Assembly (NCBI RefSeq): GCF_027568515.1 | Contig: NZ_JANKZF010000033.1 | Location: forward strand, 1 to 53,311 | Reading direction: 5' to 3' | DNA: 53,311 nucleotides | Source of the DNA: Arthrobacter sp. HY1533 | GTDB taxonomy: Bacteria > Actinomycetota > Actinomycetes > Actinomycetales > Micrococcaceae | Shown here: piece by piece, positions 17,630-26,917 of the stretch | Position numbering within the stretch: position 1 is the first letter of the stretch | Layout: each line of letters begins with the position of its first letter | Translations under genes and position numbers: made by a program | The notes under the pieces: model-generated | Told to the model about the DNA's origin: nothing | Seen by the model: only the letters and a program-made list of their open reading frames with translations | Database searches by the model: none

Positions 17630-19225
17630 GTGACAGCCACCAAGCCCGTAGTACTCCTCGCTGAGGAACTTTCGCCCGCCACGATCGAGGCGCTGGGCCC
17701 CGATTTTGAGATCCGCCAGGCCGACGGCGCAGACCGTTCCGCACTGCTTTCTGCCATTGTTGACGTTGATGCGATCCTGGTTCGCTCCGCAACTTTGGTT
17801 GACGCCGAGGCCATTGCCGCAGCGAAGAACCTGAAGGTCATTGCACGTGCCGGTGTGGGGCTGGACAACGTGGACATCAAGGCTGCAACCCAGGCAGGTG
17901 TCATGGTTGTGAACGCGCCGACCTCCAACATCGTCTCCGCCGCCGAACTGACCATCGGGCACATCCTGTCCCTGGCCCGCCACATCCCGGCCGCCAGCAC
18001 CGCGCTGAAGAACGGCGAGTGGAAGCGCTCCAAGTACACCGGCACCGAGCTGCTGGAAAAGAAGCTGGGCATCATCGGCCTGGGCCGCATCGGCGCCCTC
18101 ATCACCGAGCGTGCCAAGGCCTTCGGCATGGAGATCGTCGCGTACGACCCCTACGTCACCTCCGCCCGCGCCGCCAGCCTGGGCGTGCAGCTGCTCTCCC
18201 TGGATGAGCTGCTGGAGCAGTCCGACTTCATCACGATCCACATGCCGCGCACGCCCGAGACCCTGGGCATGATCAGCACCGAGGCGTTCAAGAAGATGAA
18301 GAAGACCGCCTACGTCATCAACGTGGCCCGCGGCGGCCTCATCGACGAAGCGGCCCTGAACATTGCCCTGCGCGAAGGCGACATTGCCGGCGCCGGCATT
18401 GACGTGTTCGTCAAGGAGCCGGCCACCGACGTCGACTTCCTGGAGCTCGACAACGTCATTGCCACCCCGCACCTGGGTGCTTCCACCGATGAGGCACAGG
18501 AAAAGGCCGGCATCTCCGTGGCCAAGTCCGTGCGCCTGGCCCTGGCCGGCGAGCTGGTGCCGGATGCCGTGAACGTGGCCGGCGGCGTCATCGCCTCCGA
18601 CGTCCGCCCGGGCATCCCGCTGATCGAGAAGCTGGGCCGCATCTTTACCGCGCTGACCCACGCCTCGGTCACCCAGATCGACGTCACTGTTGCCGGTGAA
18701 ATTGCCGCACTCGACGTCAAGGCACTGGAACTCTCCGCACTGAAGGGCGTCTTCAAGGACGTCGTCTCCGAGCAGGTTTCCTACGTCAACGCACCGGTCC
18801 TGGCCGAGCAGCGCGGCATCAAGACCAACCTGATCACCACGCTCGAATCAACCGACTACCGCAACGTGCTGACCATCAGCGGCGCCCTGTCGGACGATTC
18901 GCAGATCTCCGTCTCCGGCACCCTGACGGGCCCGAAGCAGATCCAGAAGATCGTCGCCGTCAACGGCTACGAGCTGGAAATCCCCATGAGCGACCACCTC
19001 CTGGTCATCTCCTACGCAGACCGCCCCGGCGTGGTCGGCACCCTGGGCCGCATCCTGGGCGAGAACAATGTCAACATTGCCGGCATGCAGGTTGCCCGCC
19101 GCACCGAAGGCGGCGAGGCACTCGCCCTCATCACGGTTGACAGCTCTGTGCCGCAGGCACTGCTGGAATCCATCAAGACCGAGATCGGCGCCACCATGGC
19201 CCGCGAGGTTGACCTGGAGGACTAG
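17630..19225 (+). CDS. serA: D-3-phosphoglycerate dehydrogenase
   Basis: A 531-residue enzyme that oxidises 3-phosphoglycerate with NAD, the first step to serine. Domain order: substrate domain with RAGVGLDNVDIKAATQAGV, NAD-binding domain with LGIIGLGRIGALITERAKAFGMEI, the catalytic Arg/His region (NVARGGLIDEAAL, then TPHLGASTDEAQEKAG), the allosteric-substrate-binding domain (about residues 320-450) and a C-terminal ACT domain (HLLVISYADRPGVVGTLGRILGENNVNIAGMQV) for serine feedback. This is the long type I form of actinobacteria. The GTG at 17630 has AAAGAGG upstream. It is followed by a repeat and a terminator. Confidence 0.96.
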   Translation: MTATKPVVLLAEELSPATIEALGPDFEIRQADGADRSALLSAIVDVDAILVRSATLVDAEAIAAAKNLKVIARAGVGLDNVDIKAATQAGVMVVNAPTSNIVSAAELTIGHILSLARHIPAASTALKNGEWKRSKYTGTELLEKKLGIIGLGRIGALITERAKAFGMEIVAYDPYVTSARAASLGVQLLSLDELLEQSDFITIHMPRTPETLGMISTEAFKKMKKTAYVINVARGGLIDEAALNIALREGDIAGAGIDVFVKEPATDVDFLELDNVIATPHLGASTDEAQEKAGISVAKSVRLALAGELVPDAVNVAGGVIASDVRPGIPLIEKLGRIFTALTHASVTQIDVTVAGEIAALDVKALELSALKGVFKDVVSEQVSYVNAPVLAEQRGIKTNLITTLESTDYRNVLTISGALSDDSQISVSGTLTGPKQIQKIVAVNGYELEIPMSDHLLVISYADRPGVVGTLGRILGENNVNIAGMQVARRTEGGEALALITVDSSVPQALLESIKTEIGATMAREVDLED

Positions 19226-19244
19226 CATCCACTGAACTGGTGCC

Positions 19245-19266
19245 GGTGGTCGAGCTTGTCGAGACC
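19245..19266. repeat. Single copy of an actinobacterial REP-like repeat
   Basis: The sequence GTCGAGCTTGTCGAGACC with GGTG in front is the widely scattered CTCGACAAGCTCGA-type intergenic repeat of Arthrobacter-like and Microbacteriaceae genomes, from recall. Only this copy was seen in the window. Confidence 0.5.
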
Positions 19267-19287
19267 CCGGGCCACGGCTTCCGCATT

Positions 19288-19317
19288 GACGGCGGCACCT
19301 GCCAAGGTGCCGCCGTC
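19288..19317. terminator. serA terminator
   Basis: Perfect 13-bp arms (19288-19300 and 19305-19317) with a 4-nt loop, followed by GTGGTTT. Confidence 0.8.
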
Positions 19318-19371
19318 GTGGTTTAAGGCTGTTGCGGCGGTCACGAATCGAGGTTTGGTGCTGCTTCACGG

Positions 19372-19377
19372 TAAATT
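19372..19377 (+). promoter_or_regulatory. -10 box of metG, leaderless start
   Basis: TAAATT ends 6 nt before the GTG of metG and there is no Shine-Dalgarno sequence. Confidence 0.55.
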
Positions 19378-19383
19378 CATAGG

Positions 19384-20964
19384 GTGACATCATCTGACAC
19401 GGCCAAGACGCCTTACTACCTGACCACCGCCATCACGTACCCGAACGGCGTTCCGCACATCGGGCACGCATACGAGTACATCGCCACCGACGCCATGGCA
19501 CGCTTCAAGCGCCTGGACGGGTACGACGTCATGTTCTTGACCGGCACGGATGAGCACGGCATGAAGATTGCGCAGACGGCCGAGAAGGAAGGCGTCACGC
19601 CCAAGGAACTCGTTGACCGCAACGTTGCCGTCTACAAGGAAGCCCACAAGGCCCTTGGCATCAGCTACGACCGCTTCATCCGCACCACGGATGCCGACCA
19701 CTACGCCGCCTCGCAGGCCATCTGGAAGAAGATGGAAGACGCCGGCGACATTTACCTGGGCAAGTACGAGGGCTGGTACTCGGTCCGCGACGAGGCCTAC
19801 TACGGCGAAGACGAAACCGAGCTGCGCGAAGACGGCAAGCGCTACTCCAAGGTCACCGACACCGAGCTGACCTGGACCGAGGAGGAAAGCTACTTCTTCC
19901 GCCTCTCCAACTACCAGGACAAGCTCCTGGCCCTCTACGGCGAACAGCCCGACTTCGGTTCCCCGCGCACCCGCTTCAACGAAGTCATTAGCTTCGTCAA
20001 GGGCGGCCTCGAGGACCTCTCCGTCAGTCGCACCACCTTCGACTGGGGCGTCCCGGTCCCCGGCAACGACAAGCACGTCATGTACGTGTGGGTTGACGCC
20101 CTCACCAACTACCTCACCGGCGTGGGCTACCCCGACCTGGACTCGGAGGCCTTCCAGAAGTTCTGGCCGGCCGACGTCCACATCATCGGCAAGGACATCT
20201 CCCGCTTCCACGCCGTCTACTGGCCTGCATTCCTCATGTCTGCGGGGCTGGAACTGCCCAAGCGCGTCATGATCCACGGCTTCCTGAACAACAACGGCGT
20301 GAAGATGTCCAAGTCACTGGGCAACGTGGTGGCCCCCGCCGAGTGGGTTGCCCAGTACGGCCTGGACCAGGTCCGCTTCTTCCTGCTGCGCGAGGTGCCC
20401 TTCGGCGCCGACGGCTCCTACAACCACGACGCCGTGGTGGGCCGGATGAACTCCGACCTGGCCAACAACCTGGGCAACCTGGCCCAGCGTTCACTGTCCA
20501 TGGTGGCCAAGAACTGCGCCGGGACCGTTCCCACCCCCGGTGCGTTCACGTCCGCGGACGAGGAGATCCTGGCCGCGGCCTCTGCCCTGCTGGAGCAGTC
20601 CCGCGCCGCGTACCAGGTGCAGGACTTCCACGGCTCGCTGGAGAAGATCTGGCACGTTCTGGGAGACACCAACGCCTACTTCGCCGAGCAGGCCCCGTGG
20701 GTGCTGCGCAAGACTGACGTCCACCGCATGGAAACCGTGCTGTACGTGACCCTCGAGGTGCTGCGCATGGTCTCCCTCCTGGTGCAGCCGGTCATGCCGG
20801 ACGCCGCCGCAAAGCTGCTGGACGTGTTGGGCCAGGGCACTTCCGCCGACGACGCCGTGCGCCAGTTCTCCGCCTTCGCCACGCCCCTGGTGCCCGGCAC
20901 AGTGCTGCCCGCCCCGGCGCCGATCTTCCCCAAGTACGAGGAGCCCGCGCCCGTCGAGGCGTAA
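19384..20964 (+). CDS. metG: Methionyl-tRNA synthetase
   Basis: A 526-residue class I aminoacyl-tRNA synthetase. The HIGH motif is at residues 25-28 ([13 protein letters not shown]) and KMSKS at 307-311 ([11 protein letters not shown]); the Met-binding region reads [15 protein letters not shown]. No four-Cys zinc knuckle is visible in the connective peptide, and the C-terminal dimer/EMAP domain is absent, which fits the short bacterial form. The C-terminal helical anticodon domain ends with a short Ala/Pro tail. It is a single-gene unit between two hairpins. The GTG start has a -10 box just upstream, so the mRNA is probably leaderless. Confidence 0.96.
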   Translation: MTSSDTAKTPYYLTTAITYPNGVPHIGHAYEYIATDAMARFKRLDGYDVMFLTGTDEHGMKIAQTAEKEGVTPKELVDRNVAVYKEAHKALGISYDRFIRTTDADHYAASQAIWKKMEDAGDIYLGKYEGWYSVRDEAYYGEDETELREDGKRYSKVTDTELTWTEEESYFFRLSNYQDKLLALYGEQPDFGSPRTRFNEVISFVKGGLEDLSVSRTTFDWGVPVPGNDKHVMYVWVDALTNYLTGVGYPDLDSEAFQKFWPADVHIIGKDISRFHAVYWPAFLMSAGLELPKRVMIHGFLNNNGVKMSKSLGNVVAPAEWVAQYGLDQVRFFLLREVPFGADGSYNHDAVVGRMNSDLANNLGNLAQRSLSMVAKNCAGTVPTPGAFTSADEEILAAASALLEQSRAAYQVQDFHGSLEKIWHVLGDTNAYFAEQAPWVLRKTDVHRMETVLYVTLEVLRMVSLLVQPVMPDAAAKLLDVLGQGTSADDAVRQFSAFATPLVPGTVLPAPAPIFPKYEEPAPVEA

Positions 20965-20975
20965 TTTCATCCGAC

Positions 20976-21041
20976 AAAAGCCGGTGTTTGCGGTTTCGGC
21001 GGGTGTTAGATGGCCCGCCGAAACCGCGAACACCGGCTTTT
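20976..21041. terminator. Long terminator between metG and the DUF559 gene
   Basis: 28-nt arms (20976-21003, 21014-21041) pair throughout with one G-T wobble; loop of 10 nt; AAAA and TTTT ends make it work on both strands. The flanking genes are convergent. Confidence 0.9.
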
Positions 21042-21053
21042 CTGCGACTTCGC

Positions 21054-22058
21054 CTATTGCTGCCGCAGTCCGGCCTGTCGCAGCAGATAGATGAATCGTT
21101 CCTTGTTCATCATTTCCGCCCACGTCCACCGCACAAATCCCACGCCTTGCGCCCGGATCGCATCTTCCCGATCCTTCTCCCTCATGACCCGGTCCTGGAT
21201 CGACATGCCATTGCCCCAACCGGCCCGGAGGTATTTTTCCCGGCCGTCGAACTCGCCGGATAGGTTGATTTCCTTGAACCAGAAGTCGGTGAATGCGTCG
21301 TGGCCGTCCCGAAGCGTGAATTTCTTTTGCAGGACTGGGGCCGGGAAGCCGAACATGTGCATTTTGGCCCGGCTCAGTGATTCCCCGGCCGATCCTGACA
21401 AGGACGAAGCAAAGCTGATGACGGTCGCGGCCCGCACCCGCGCTGCCCTGCTGGGGAGACGGCTGGCAGCCGCTTCAAGTTCTTCACGGAGCAAGGCACA
21501 CCCTTGCGGGTAGGCGCTCTGCCACACGGGTTCACCATCATCTTGGGCACTGCCCACCAACGAGAAATGGTTGAGACTACTCCGGCTCGGGGACTGGCGA
21601 AGGCTTGAGTCGCACACGGCCACGGCGTAGGGAAAGTCCAGGCTGAGCATCAACTGCATGACGGTGGTGAGTTTGTCCGTGAGCAGGAATGATCCGCATT
21701 GGACCACACCTTGGGTCATCGAACCGCGGTGCCGGATGACGCCATTCTCGTTGCGGCCGCCAGATGTCACATCAGTCATGACGTGCAATTTCCGGGGTGT
21801 TCCAACGATCCAGAGTCCCCAGAGCAATGCGGCCGTTGCGTGGGCAAGCACAGGCTGAGTTCGCGACACCTGTTGGAGCGCCTGCACCTTCAGCCCATAC
21901 TGTTCCAGCCGGGGCAAATCCTTCCAGTCGGCCGACCATGCATAGACGCCTCGGCGAACCCTCGTGAGTTCGCCCTTGTTGCACAATGCAACCAGTTGGC
22001 GTCGATCCCTGCCCACACAGTCGAAGTCGGATGGACGGATCAGTCGTGGTGTGTTCAT
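21054..22058 (-). CDS. AbiEi-like winged-helix / DUF559-like endonuclease-fold protein
   Basis: About 334 residues. The N-terminal part (VALCNKGELTRVRRGVYAW) looks like the AbiEi antitoxin-type winged helix; the C-terminal part has GEFDGREKYLRAGWG...MREKDREDAIRAQGVGFVRWTW, a DUF559/PD-(D/E)xK-like core with an acidic residue in EFDG and Lys in EKY. Proteins of this composite kind are common in Arthrobacter and are usually annotated as AbiEi-domain proteins. No AbiEii-like toxin lies next to it, so an active toxin-antitoxin role is not supported. The start at 22058 is uncertain; an in-frame ATG 60 bases upstream is possible. It is flanked by two long hairpins, hence a single-gene unit. Confidence 0.65.
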   Translation of the reverse strand: MNTPRLIRPSDFDCVGRDRRQLVALCNKGELTRVRRGVYAWSADWKDLPRLEQYGLKVQALQQVSRTQPVLAHATAALLWGLWIVGTPRKLHVMTDVTSGGRNENGVIRHRGSMTQGVVQCGSFLLTDKLTTVMQLMLSLDFPYAVAVCDSSLRQSPSRSSLNHFSLVGSAQDDGEPVWQSAYPQGCALLREELEAAASRLPSRAARVRAATVISFASSLSGSAGESLSRAKMHMFGFPAPVLQKKFTLRDGHDAFTDFWFKEINLSGEFDGREKYLRAGWGNGMSIQDRVMREKDREDAIRAQGVGFVRWTWAEMMNKERFIYLLRQAGLRQQ

Positions 22059-22171
22059 GCGATCTACGCTCTCATCGCCTGGAGCCCTCAGAAGACGATG
22101 CCCGGCAAGTGTGGACATCGCGGGTGCCGGCACGTGCTGTGGAGGAATGCGTTCGCCGGGGCAGCAAAATG

Positions 22172-22241
22172 AAAAGGGACGGCGTTTGCGCAAAGGGCGG
22201 GTGGTCTACCACTCGCCGAACGCGCAAACGCCGTCCCTTTT
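22172..22241 (-). terminator. Long composite hairpin after the ABC transporter genes
   Basis: Outer perfect 20-bp arms (22172-22191 and 22222-22241), a 4-by-4 internal loop, and a 10-bp inner stem with one wobble (22196-22205 with 22208-22217). AAAA/TTTT ends suit either direction. It lies just downstream of the FtsX-like gene. Confidence 0.85.
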
Positions 22242-22258
22242 GGTGCGGCGAGGCAAGA

Positions 22259-24781
22259 TCAGTCCATGGCCAGGCCCTCAACGGGGGAAAGCTTGGCTGC
22301 CCGGTGTGCCGGCACCACGGAGGCCAGGAGCCCGGCAACGGCAGCCACGCCGACAACCGCCAGGATCTGTCCCCACGGGATGACGGCCGTGACGTCGGCA
22401 AAGGTGCCCAGGGCGGACTGTGCCCCGGCCCAGCCATACAGGGCACCCAGCGCGGAGCCGATGATGGCCGCCACCCCGGCAATCAGCAGGGCCTCGAGCG
22501 CCAGCATGCCGCGCAGCTGTCCTCGGGTCAGGCCCAGTGCCCGCAGCAGCGAGTTTTCCCTGGTCCGCTCCAGCACCGAGAGTGAGAGCGTGTTGGCCAC
22601 GCCGATCAGTGCGATGAAGACTGCCACGGCCAGCAGCCCGGTGACCACCAGCAGCAGCATGTCAATGACCTGGTTGAACATGGCCTTCTCCAGCACGGCG
22701 CCGGAAAGTTGGAACTCGTTGACGCCCAGGGCCGAGGCCAGCTGGGTGCGCAGGTCCATGAGGGCGTTGGCGTCCAGCGACTGGTCCACGGAAATCCACA
22801 GCGGGGCCACGGCCTGGGCGCGCAGGGGGTCGTCGGCCGCCAGCGGCGGGAATGCGTCGAGCGAGACCAGCGCGCTGTGGCCGTCGGTGGTTGCCGGTGT
22901 TGCCGTGACGTTGGTTGACTGTGATCCTGCCGCGAGGCTGGCCGTTGTCGCCTTGATGCTGGCAGGCAGCACCGCGGACGTCCGGGTGGGCCTGTTGGCG
23001 GGGTTTGCCAGCAGCGCGTTGGCGTCGGCATCGGAGATCCCGTAGGCGGGGATCTGGGTGTCCCCGGCCGTGACCACGCCCACGAGCTGCAGCCGGGCAA
23101 TGTGCCTGACGCCCGGCAGCGCGGCGGCCTTGGCCACGGCGGCCTCCGTGATCTCCGGGTCGCCCGGGCGGGTCTCCGCCGTGATGTCCACCGGATAGTG
23201 GCCGTCCAGCTCGGTGTTGAAGGCGTTCCGGGCCGTGGCCGCACCGGTCATCATCATGGTCACGAGCGTGACGCCGATCAGCAGCGCCGACGCCGTTGCC
23301 GTGGTGCGGCGCGGGTTGCGCACGGCATTCGCCGCAGCCATTTTCCCGGGAACGCCGGCAGGGGCTGCCAGCGTGCCGGCCAGCGAGACTAGCTTGGGCA
23401 CGAACAGCGAGGCGGCCATGAGGAAGCCGACGAACGACAACGCACCGGAAGGCAGCGCCACGAGCAGCTGGGAGGAGATTCCGCCGTACACCAGGCCTGC
23501 ACCGCCGGCCAGCAGCAGCACCACGCCAATTGCCAGGCGCACCCGGCCGCCGGAATTGTGCACCGAGAGGTCATCCGCCGGGCGCAGCGCGGCGAGCGGG
23601 GCCACGCGGGTTGCCGCGCGGGCCGGCACCAGGGCCGCCAGGACCGTGAGCAGGGTGCCCACCACGATGCCGGCGATGATGGCCGACGGCGGCACCGCCA
23701 GGGTGGCGAAGCTGAAGTCCGGGTTTTGGCTCAGCAGGGTCAAAACAAGGGCCATGGTGCCCGTGGCGGCCAGGACACCGAGCACGGAGGCAATGAAGCC
23801 CACCACCAGGGCCTCGACGATGACCGAACGGCTGACCTGGCTGCGGCTTGCGCCGACGCAGCGCAGCAGTGCCAATTCGCGGGTCCGCTGGGCCACCAGG
23901 ACCGAGAAGGTGTTGGAGACGACCAGGGCGGCGACCAGCAGCGCAACGGCGGCGAAGGCGAGCAGCACAATGGTCAGCTGGTCCTGGCCGTCGGTGAAGC
24001 TGGCGACTTTCTGGGTGGTCTTCTCATCCGGCGTCAGGACGGTGTCTGCGGCTTGCCCCACGGCACCGGCCAGGGCGGTCTTGGCATCGGCCAAGGAGAC
24101 GCCGGGTGCCAGCTTCACGGTGATGACGCCGTACCCGGCGTCGGGGAGGCTGAGCCTGTCCACGGCCGCGGCGGTGCCCACAAACTGGGCCATGCCGGAG
24201 GCGTTGGGTTCGTTCGAGGCGGCAGTGATGCCGGAGACCGTCGCGGTGAGCTCCGGGGCCTTGTCTGCCGGGGAACCCCCGGAGCCCCCTGTGCCACCGG
24301 AGCCCCCGGTGGGTGCGGTTTGTCCGGTCAGCGTGACCTTGCCGCCCACGGCAAGCGAGTTGCGTGCGGCCGTGACGGAATCCACCGCCACCTCGCCGTC
24401 GGAGGAGGGCCAGGAGCCGGAGAGCAGTTTGACCGGCTCCAGGGAAGCGGAAGCCGGCATGTTGCGGATGAAGGAGGCAACCGAACTGGCGCCCAGATTG
24501 CTTTCCACATAGACGGAGCGCTGTGCATAGGACTCCGCCACGAGGGGCGAGGAAGCCACGGTCTTGGCTGCCGCCGTCGTCAACGGATCAAAGCCGGGAG
24601 GGGAGACAACCAGGTCTGCCGAGGCATAGGCCTGGCCGATGCTCGCCTTCAGCGAGGCCTTGGTGGAGGCGTTGACCATGAGCGTGGCGGAAAGGAAGGC
24701 CACGGCCAGGAGCACGGCGAGGGTGATGGCGATGAAGCGCCGCGAATGGGTTCTGAGCTGGCTCAGGGCTACCTGCAGCAT
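22259..24781 (-). CDS. ABC transporter permease, FtsX/MacB-like, duplicated
   Basis: An 840-residue membrane protein with two FtsX modules. One membrane helix (RRFIAITLAVLLAVAFLSATLMV) starts it; then an extracytoplasmic domain of about 230 residues containing a Gly/Ser-rich stretch; then three helices with LALLRCVGASRSQVSRSVIVEALVVG; then a second set ending in ENSLLRALGLTRGQLRGMLALEALLIAG. The paired LLRxxG blocks are the FtsX signature. Such transporters usually move lipids, peptides or antibiotics out of the membrane rather than import. It starts 3 nt after the ATPase gene; the two form one transporter. Substrate unknown. Confidence 0.88.
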   Translation of the reverse strand: MLQVALSQLRTHSRRFIAITLAVLLAVAFLSATLMVNASTKASLKASIGQAYASADLVVSPPGFDPLTTAAAKTVASSPLVAESYAQRSVYVESNLGASSVASFIRNMPASASLEPVKLLSGSWPSSDGEVAVDSVTAARNSLAVGGKVTLTGQTAPTGGSGGTGGSGGSPADKAPELTATVSGITAASNEPNASGMAQFVGTAAAVDRLSLPDAGYGVITVKLAPGVSLADAKTALAGAVGQAADTVLTPDEKTTQKVASFTDGQDQLTIVLLAFAAVALLVAALVVSNTFSVLVAQRTRELALLRCVGASRSQVSRSVIVEALVVGFIASVLGVLAATGTMALVLTLLSQNPDFSFATLAVPPSAIIAGIVVGTLLTVLAALVPARAATRVAPLAALRPADDLSVHNSGGRVRLAIGVVLLLAGGAGLVYGGISSQLLVALPSGALSFVGFLMAASLFVPKLVSLAGTLAAPAGVPGKMAAANAVRNPRRTTATASALLIGVTLVTMMMTGAATARNAFNTELDGHYPVDITAETRPGDPEITEAAVAKAAALPGVRHIARLQLVGVVTAGDTQIPAYGISDADANALLANPANRPTRTSAVLPASIKATTASLAAGSQSTNVTATPATTDGHSALVSLDAFPPLAADDPLRAQAVAPLWISVDQSLDANALMDLRTQLASALGVNEFQLSGAVLEKAMFNQVIDMLLLVVTGLLAVAVFIALIGVANTLSLSVLERTRENSLLRALGLTRGQLRGMLALEALLIAGVAAIIGSALGALYGWAGAQSALGTFADVTAVIPWGQILAVVGVAAVAGLLASVVPAHRAAKLSPVEGLAMD

Positions 24782-24784
24782 GGC

Positions 24785-25537
24785 CTACGCCCCCAGCTGC
24801 GCCAGCGAGGCCAGCACCGACTCGGCGGTGGGCTGGGACAGCTCGCCCACGAGTGCGCCGTCGTTCATGAGGACCACGCGGTCGGCGTAGGAGGCGGCCA
24901 CGGGGTCGTGCGTGACCATGATGATGCTCTGGCCCATCTCGCGCGAGGAGCGGCGCAGCATGCCCAACACCTCGGCGCCGGAGCGGGAATCCAGGTTGCC
25001 CGTGGGCTCGTCGCCGAAGATGACGTCGGGGCGGGTGAGCAGGGCCCGGGCCACGGCCACGCGCTGCTGCTGGCCGCCGGAGAGCTCGTGCGGCTTGTGC
25101 TTGAGCCGGTCCGTCAGGCCGAGCGTGGAGGTGATAAACGTGAACCATTCAGCGTCCACGGAGCCGCCGGCCAGGGCCACGGGCAGGGTGATGTTGGCCT
25201 CGGCGCTCAGCGTGGGGACCAGGTTGAAGGCCTGGAAGACGAAGCCGATCCGGTCGCGGCGCAGCTGGGTCAGGGCCTTGTCATTGAGCGCGGTCAGCTC
25301 GGTGTCGCCCAGGTGGATGGTGCCGGCAGTGACTGAATCAAGCCCCGCCAGGCAGTGCATGAGTGTCGACTTGCCCGAGCCCGACGGCCCCATGATGGCG
25401 GTGAACTGGCCGGCCGGGAACTCCAGGTCCACGCCCTTGAGTGCCGCCACCTCCGTTTCGCCCCTGCCGTATGTCTTGCGCAGCCCGCGGGCCTGAACCG
25501 CCAGTGTGCGTTGGTTTTTCTCAGTTGTGATGGTCAT
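24785..25537 (-). CDS. ABC transporter ATP-binding protein, MacB/LolD-type
   Basis: A 250-residue ATPase with Walker A GPSGSGKS at residues 50-57, Q-loop FVFQAFNLVPTLSAEANI, signature LSGGQQQRVAVARALL, Walker B VIFGDEPTGNLDS and the switch His in MVTHDP. The sequence places it in the MacB/LolD branch that works with FtsX-like permeases, in agreement with the gene that follows. TAGGCT lies 6 nt before the ATG, so the operon mRNA is probably leaderless. Its upstream region is shared with the divergent methyltransferase gene. Confidence 0.93.
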   Translation of the reverse strand: MTITTEKNQRTLAVQARGLRKTYGRGETEVAALKGVDLEFPAGQFTAIMGPSGSGKSTLMHCLAGLDSVTAGTIHLGDTELTALNDKALTQLRRDRIGFVFQAFNLVPTLSAEANITLPVALAGGSVDAEWFTFITSTLGLTDRLKHKPHELSGGQQQRVAVARALLTRPDVIFGDEPTGNLDSRSGAEVLGMLRRSSREMGQSIIMVTHDPVAASYADRVVLMNDGALVGELSQPTAESVLASLAQLGA

Positions 25538-25543
25538 GGCACC

Positions 25544-25549
25544 AGCCTA
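25544..25549 (-). promoter_or_regulatory. -10 box of the ABC operon, leaderless start
   Basis: TAGGCT on the minus strand, then 6 nt, then ATG. The same arrangement is seen before leuB and the second histidine kinase. Confidence 0.55.
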
Positions 25550-25694
25550 TTTTTGCCCGGGGCCTCGCGGATCGGAGCCGGGGTGGATATCGCCGTGAAG
25601 TTCGACGCCGCCACCTCCTACCAGGGGATGATCCCGCAGGCGTTAGGTCCGGACAGCTGCCAAGATCAAGCTTCCGCCCGCGGCGGGGGAGGAG

Positions 25695-25700
25695 GACAAT
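25695..25700 (+). promoter_or_regulatory. Possible -10 box of the methyltransferase gene
   Basis: GACAAT, then 6 nt, then ATG. A GGAGG lies 11-12 nt before the same ATG, so either a leaderless or a normal start is possible. Confidence 0.35.
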
Positions 25701-25706
25701 GGCGGC

Positions 25707-26849
25707 ATGGACGGCGCAGCGGATGGTGTGGCGGGCACGGCAGGCGAGGGCGGCAGCGAGGCCGCCGTTGACGCCTACGCGGACAGGGTCGTGGCGGCCG
25801 TGCTGGGATTCGCGGAAACGGCCAGCATTGTCGTGGGCGATGCGCTGGGCTGGTATGCCGCGCTCGCGGCCGCAGGCAGCGGCGGGCTGGCCCCGGCGGA
25901 ACTGGCTGCCGGAACCGGCACGCAGGAACGCTATGCCAGGGAGTGGCTGGAGCAGCAGGCCATGGCCGGGTTTGTGGAGCTGGTGCCCGGCGCCCACCGT
26001 TTCCGGCTTCCCGAAGGTGCTGCGGAGGCACTGGTGCACGAGGGTTCGCTCACAGCGTTGATGCCCATGGTGCGCATGCTCCGGGCGGGTGTGGCGAACA
26101 TGCCGGAGCTGCTGGCGGCGTACCGGAACGGCGGAGGTGTTCCCTGGGCCCTGTTGGGTGCGGACGCCAGGGAGTCTCAGGCCGACGGCAACAGGCCCTG
26201 GTTTGAGCAGCGTCTGGCCGCAGCCCTTGCCTCGGTGGGCCCGGTCCACAAGGTCCTGTCCCGGCCCGGAGCGCAGATCACCGACCTCGGCTGCGGCTGC
26301 GGCTGGTCGACCCTTGCGCTGGCGCGCGCCTACCCGGGCGCAGCCCTCACGGGAATCGACGTGGACGGGCCGTCCATTGGGCAGGCCCGGGAGAATGCCC
26401 GCGCGCTGGGGTTGGAGGGCCGGGCCGCCTTCCGGCTCGCAGATGCCGCCGGGCCGGTGGCGCCCGGAAGCCAGGACGCCGTTTTCATCTTCGAGGCCCT
26501 GCACGACATGCCGTTTCCCGTCCAGGTGCTGGCCGCCGTGCGCGCCATGGTCAAGCCCGACGGCGTGGTGGTGGTCATGGACGAAGCCGTCGCCGACACC
26601 TTCTCCCCGGGTGGCGCAGGACCTGACGGCGCAAGGGATGGCGGCGACGTGCTGGAGCGGCTCATGTACGCGTACAGCCTGTTTGTATGCCTGCCGGACA
26701 GCCTGTCAACGCCGGGGTCGGCAGGCACGGGGACGCTCATGCGCCCGCCCGTGCTGGAACGCTATGCGGCCGAGGCCGGGTATGCCGCCGTGGAGAAGCT
26801 GCCCATCGAGGACTTCTCGGTCTTCCGCTTTTACCGGCTGCACCCCTGA
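25707..26849 (+). CDS. SAM-dependent methyltransferase with N-terminal winged helix
   Basis: A 380-residue class I methyltransferase. The first 100 residues are a helical/winged-helix domain (VGDALGWYAALAAAG...ERYAREWLEQQAMAGFVELV), as in O-methyltransferases and relatives. The catalytic Rossmann domain begins with motif I ITDLGCGCGWSTLALARAYPGA and continues with the acidic SAM ribose contact in LTGIDVDGPSIG, then FIFEALHDMPFPVQVL. An insert rich in Gly (SPGGAGPDGARDGG) precedes the last helices. The substrate is unknown and the neighbours give no clue. It runs divergently from the ABC operon. Confidence 0.85.
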   Translation: MDGAADGVAGTAGEGGSEAAVDAYADRVVAAVLGFAETASIVVGDALGWYAALAAAGSGGLAPAELAAGTGTQERYAREWLEQQAMAGFVELVPGAHRFRLPEGAAEALVHEGSLTALMPMVRMLRAGVANMPELLAAYRNGGGVPWALLGADARESQADGNRPWFEQRLAAALASVGPVHKVLSRPGAQITDLGCGCGWSTLALARAYPGAALTGIDVDGPSIGQARENARALGLEGRAAFRLADAAGPVAPGSQDAVFIFEALHDMPFPVQVLAAVRAMVKPDGVVVVMDEAVADTFSPGGAGPDGARDGGDVLERLMYAYSLFVCLPDSLSTPGSAGTGTLMRPPVLERYAAEAGYAAVEKLPIEDFSVFRFYRLHP

Positions 26850-26917
26850 AGTCGGCTGCTGCAGGCGCAGCGGTTGCTGAGTGTGCGGCGGCGGGATGCG
26901 CGGGTGCACAATGGGGC

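Noticed and set aside
19226-19383. SAM riboswitch or T-box before metG
   Set aside because: Only a repeat, a terminator and a -10 box fit in this gap.
21054-22058. Complete AbiE toxin-antitoxin system
   Set aside because: Only the antitoxin-type domain is recognisable; no nucleotidyltransferase toxin lies next to it.
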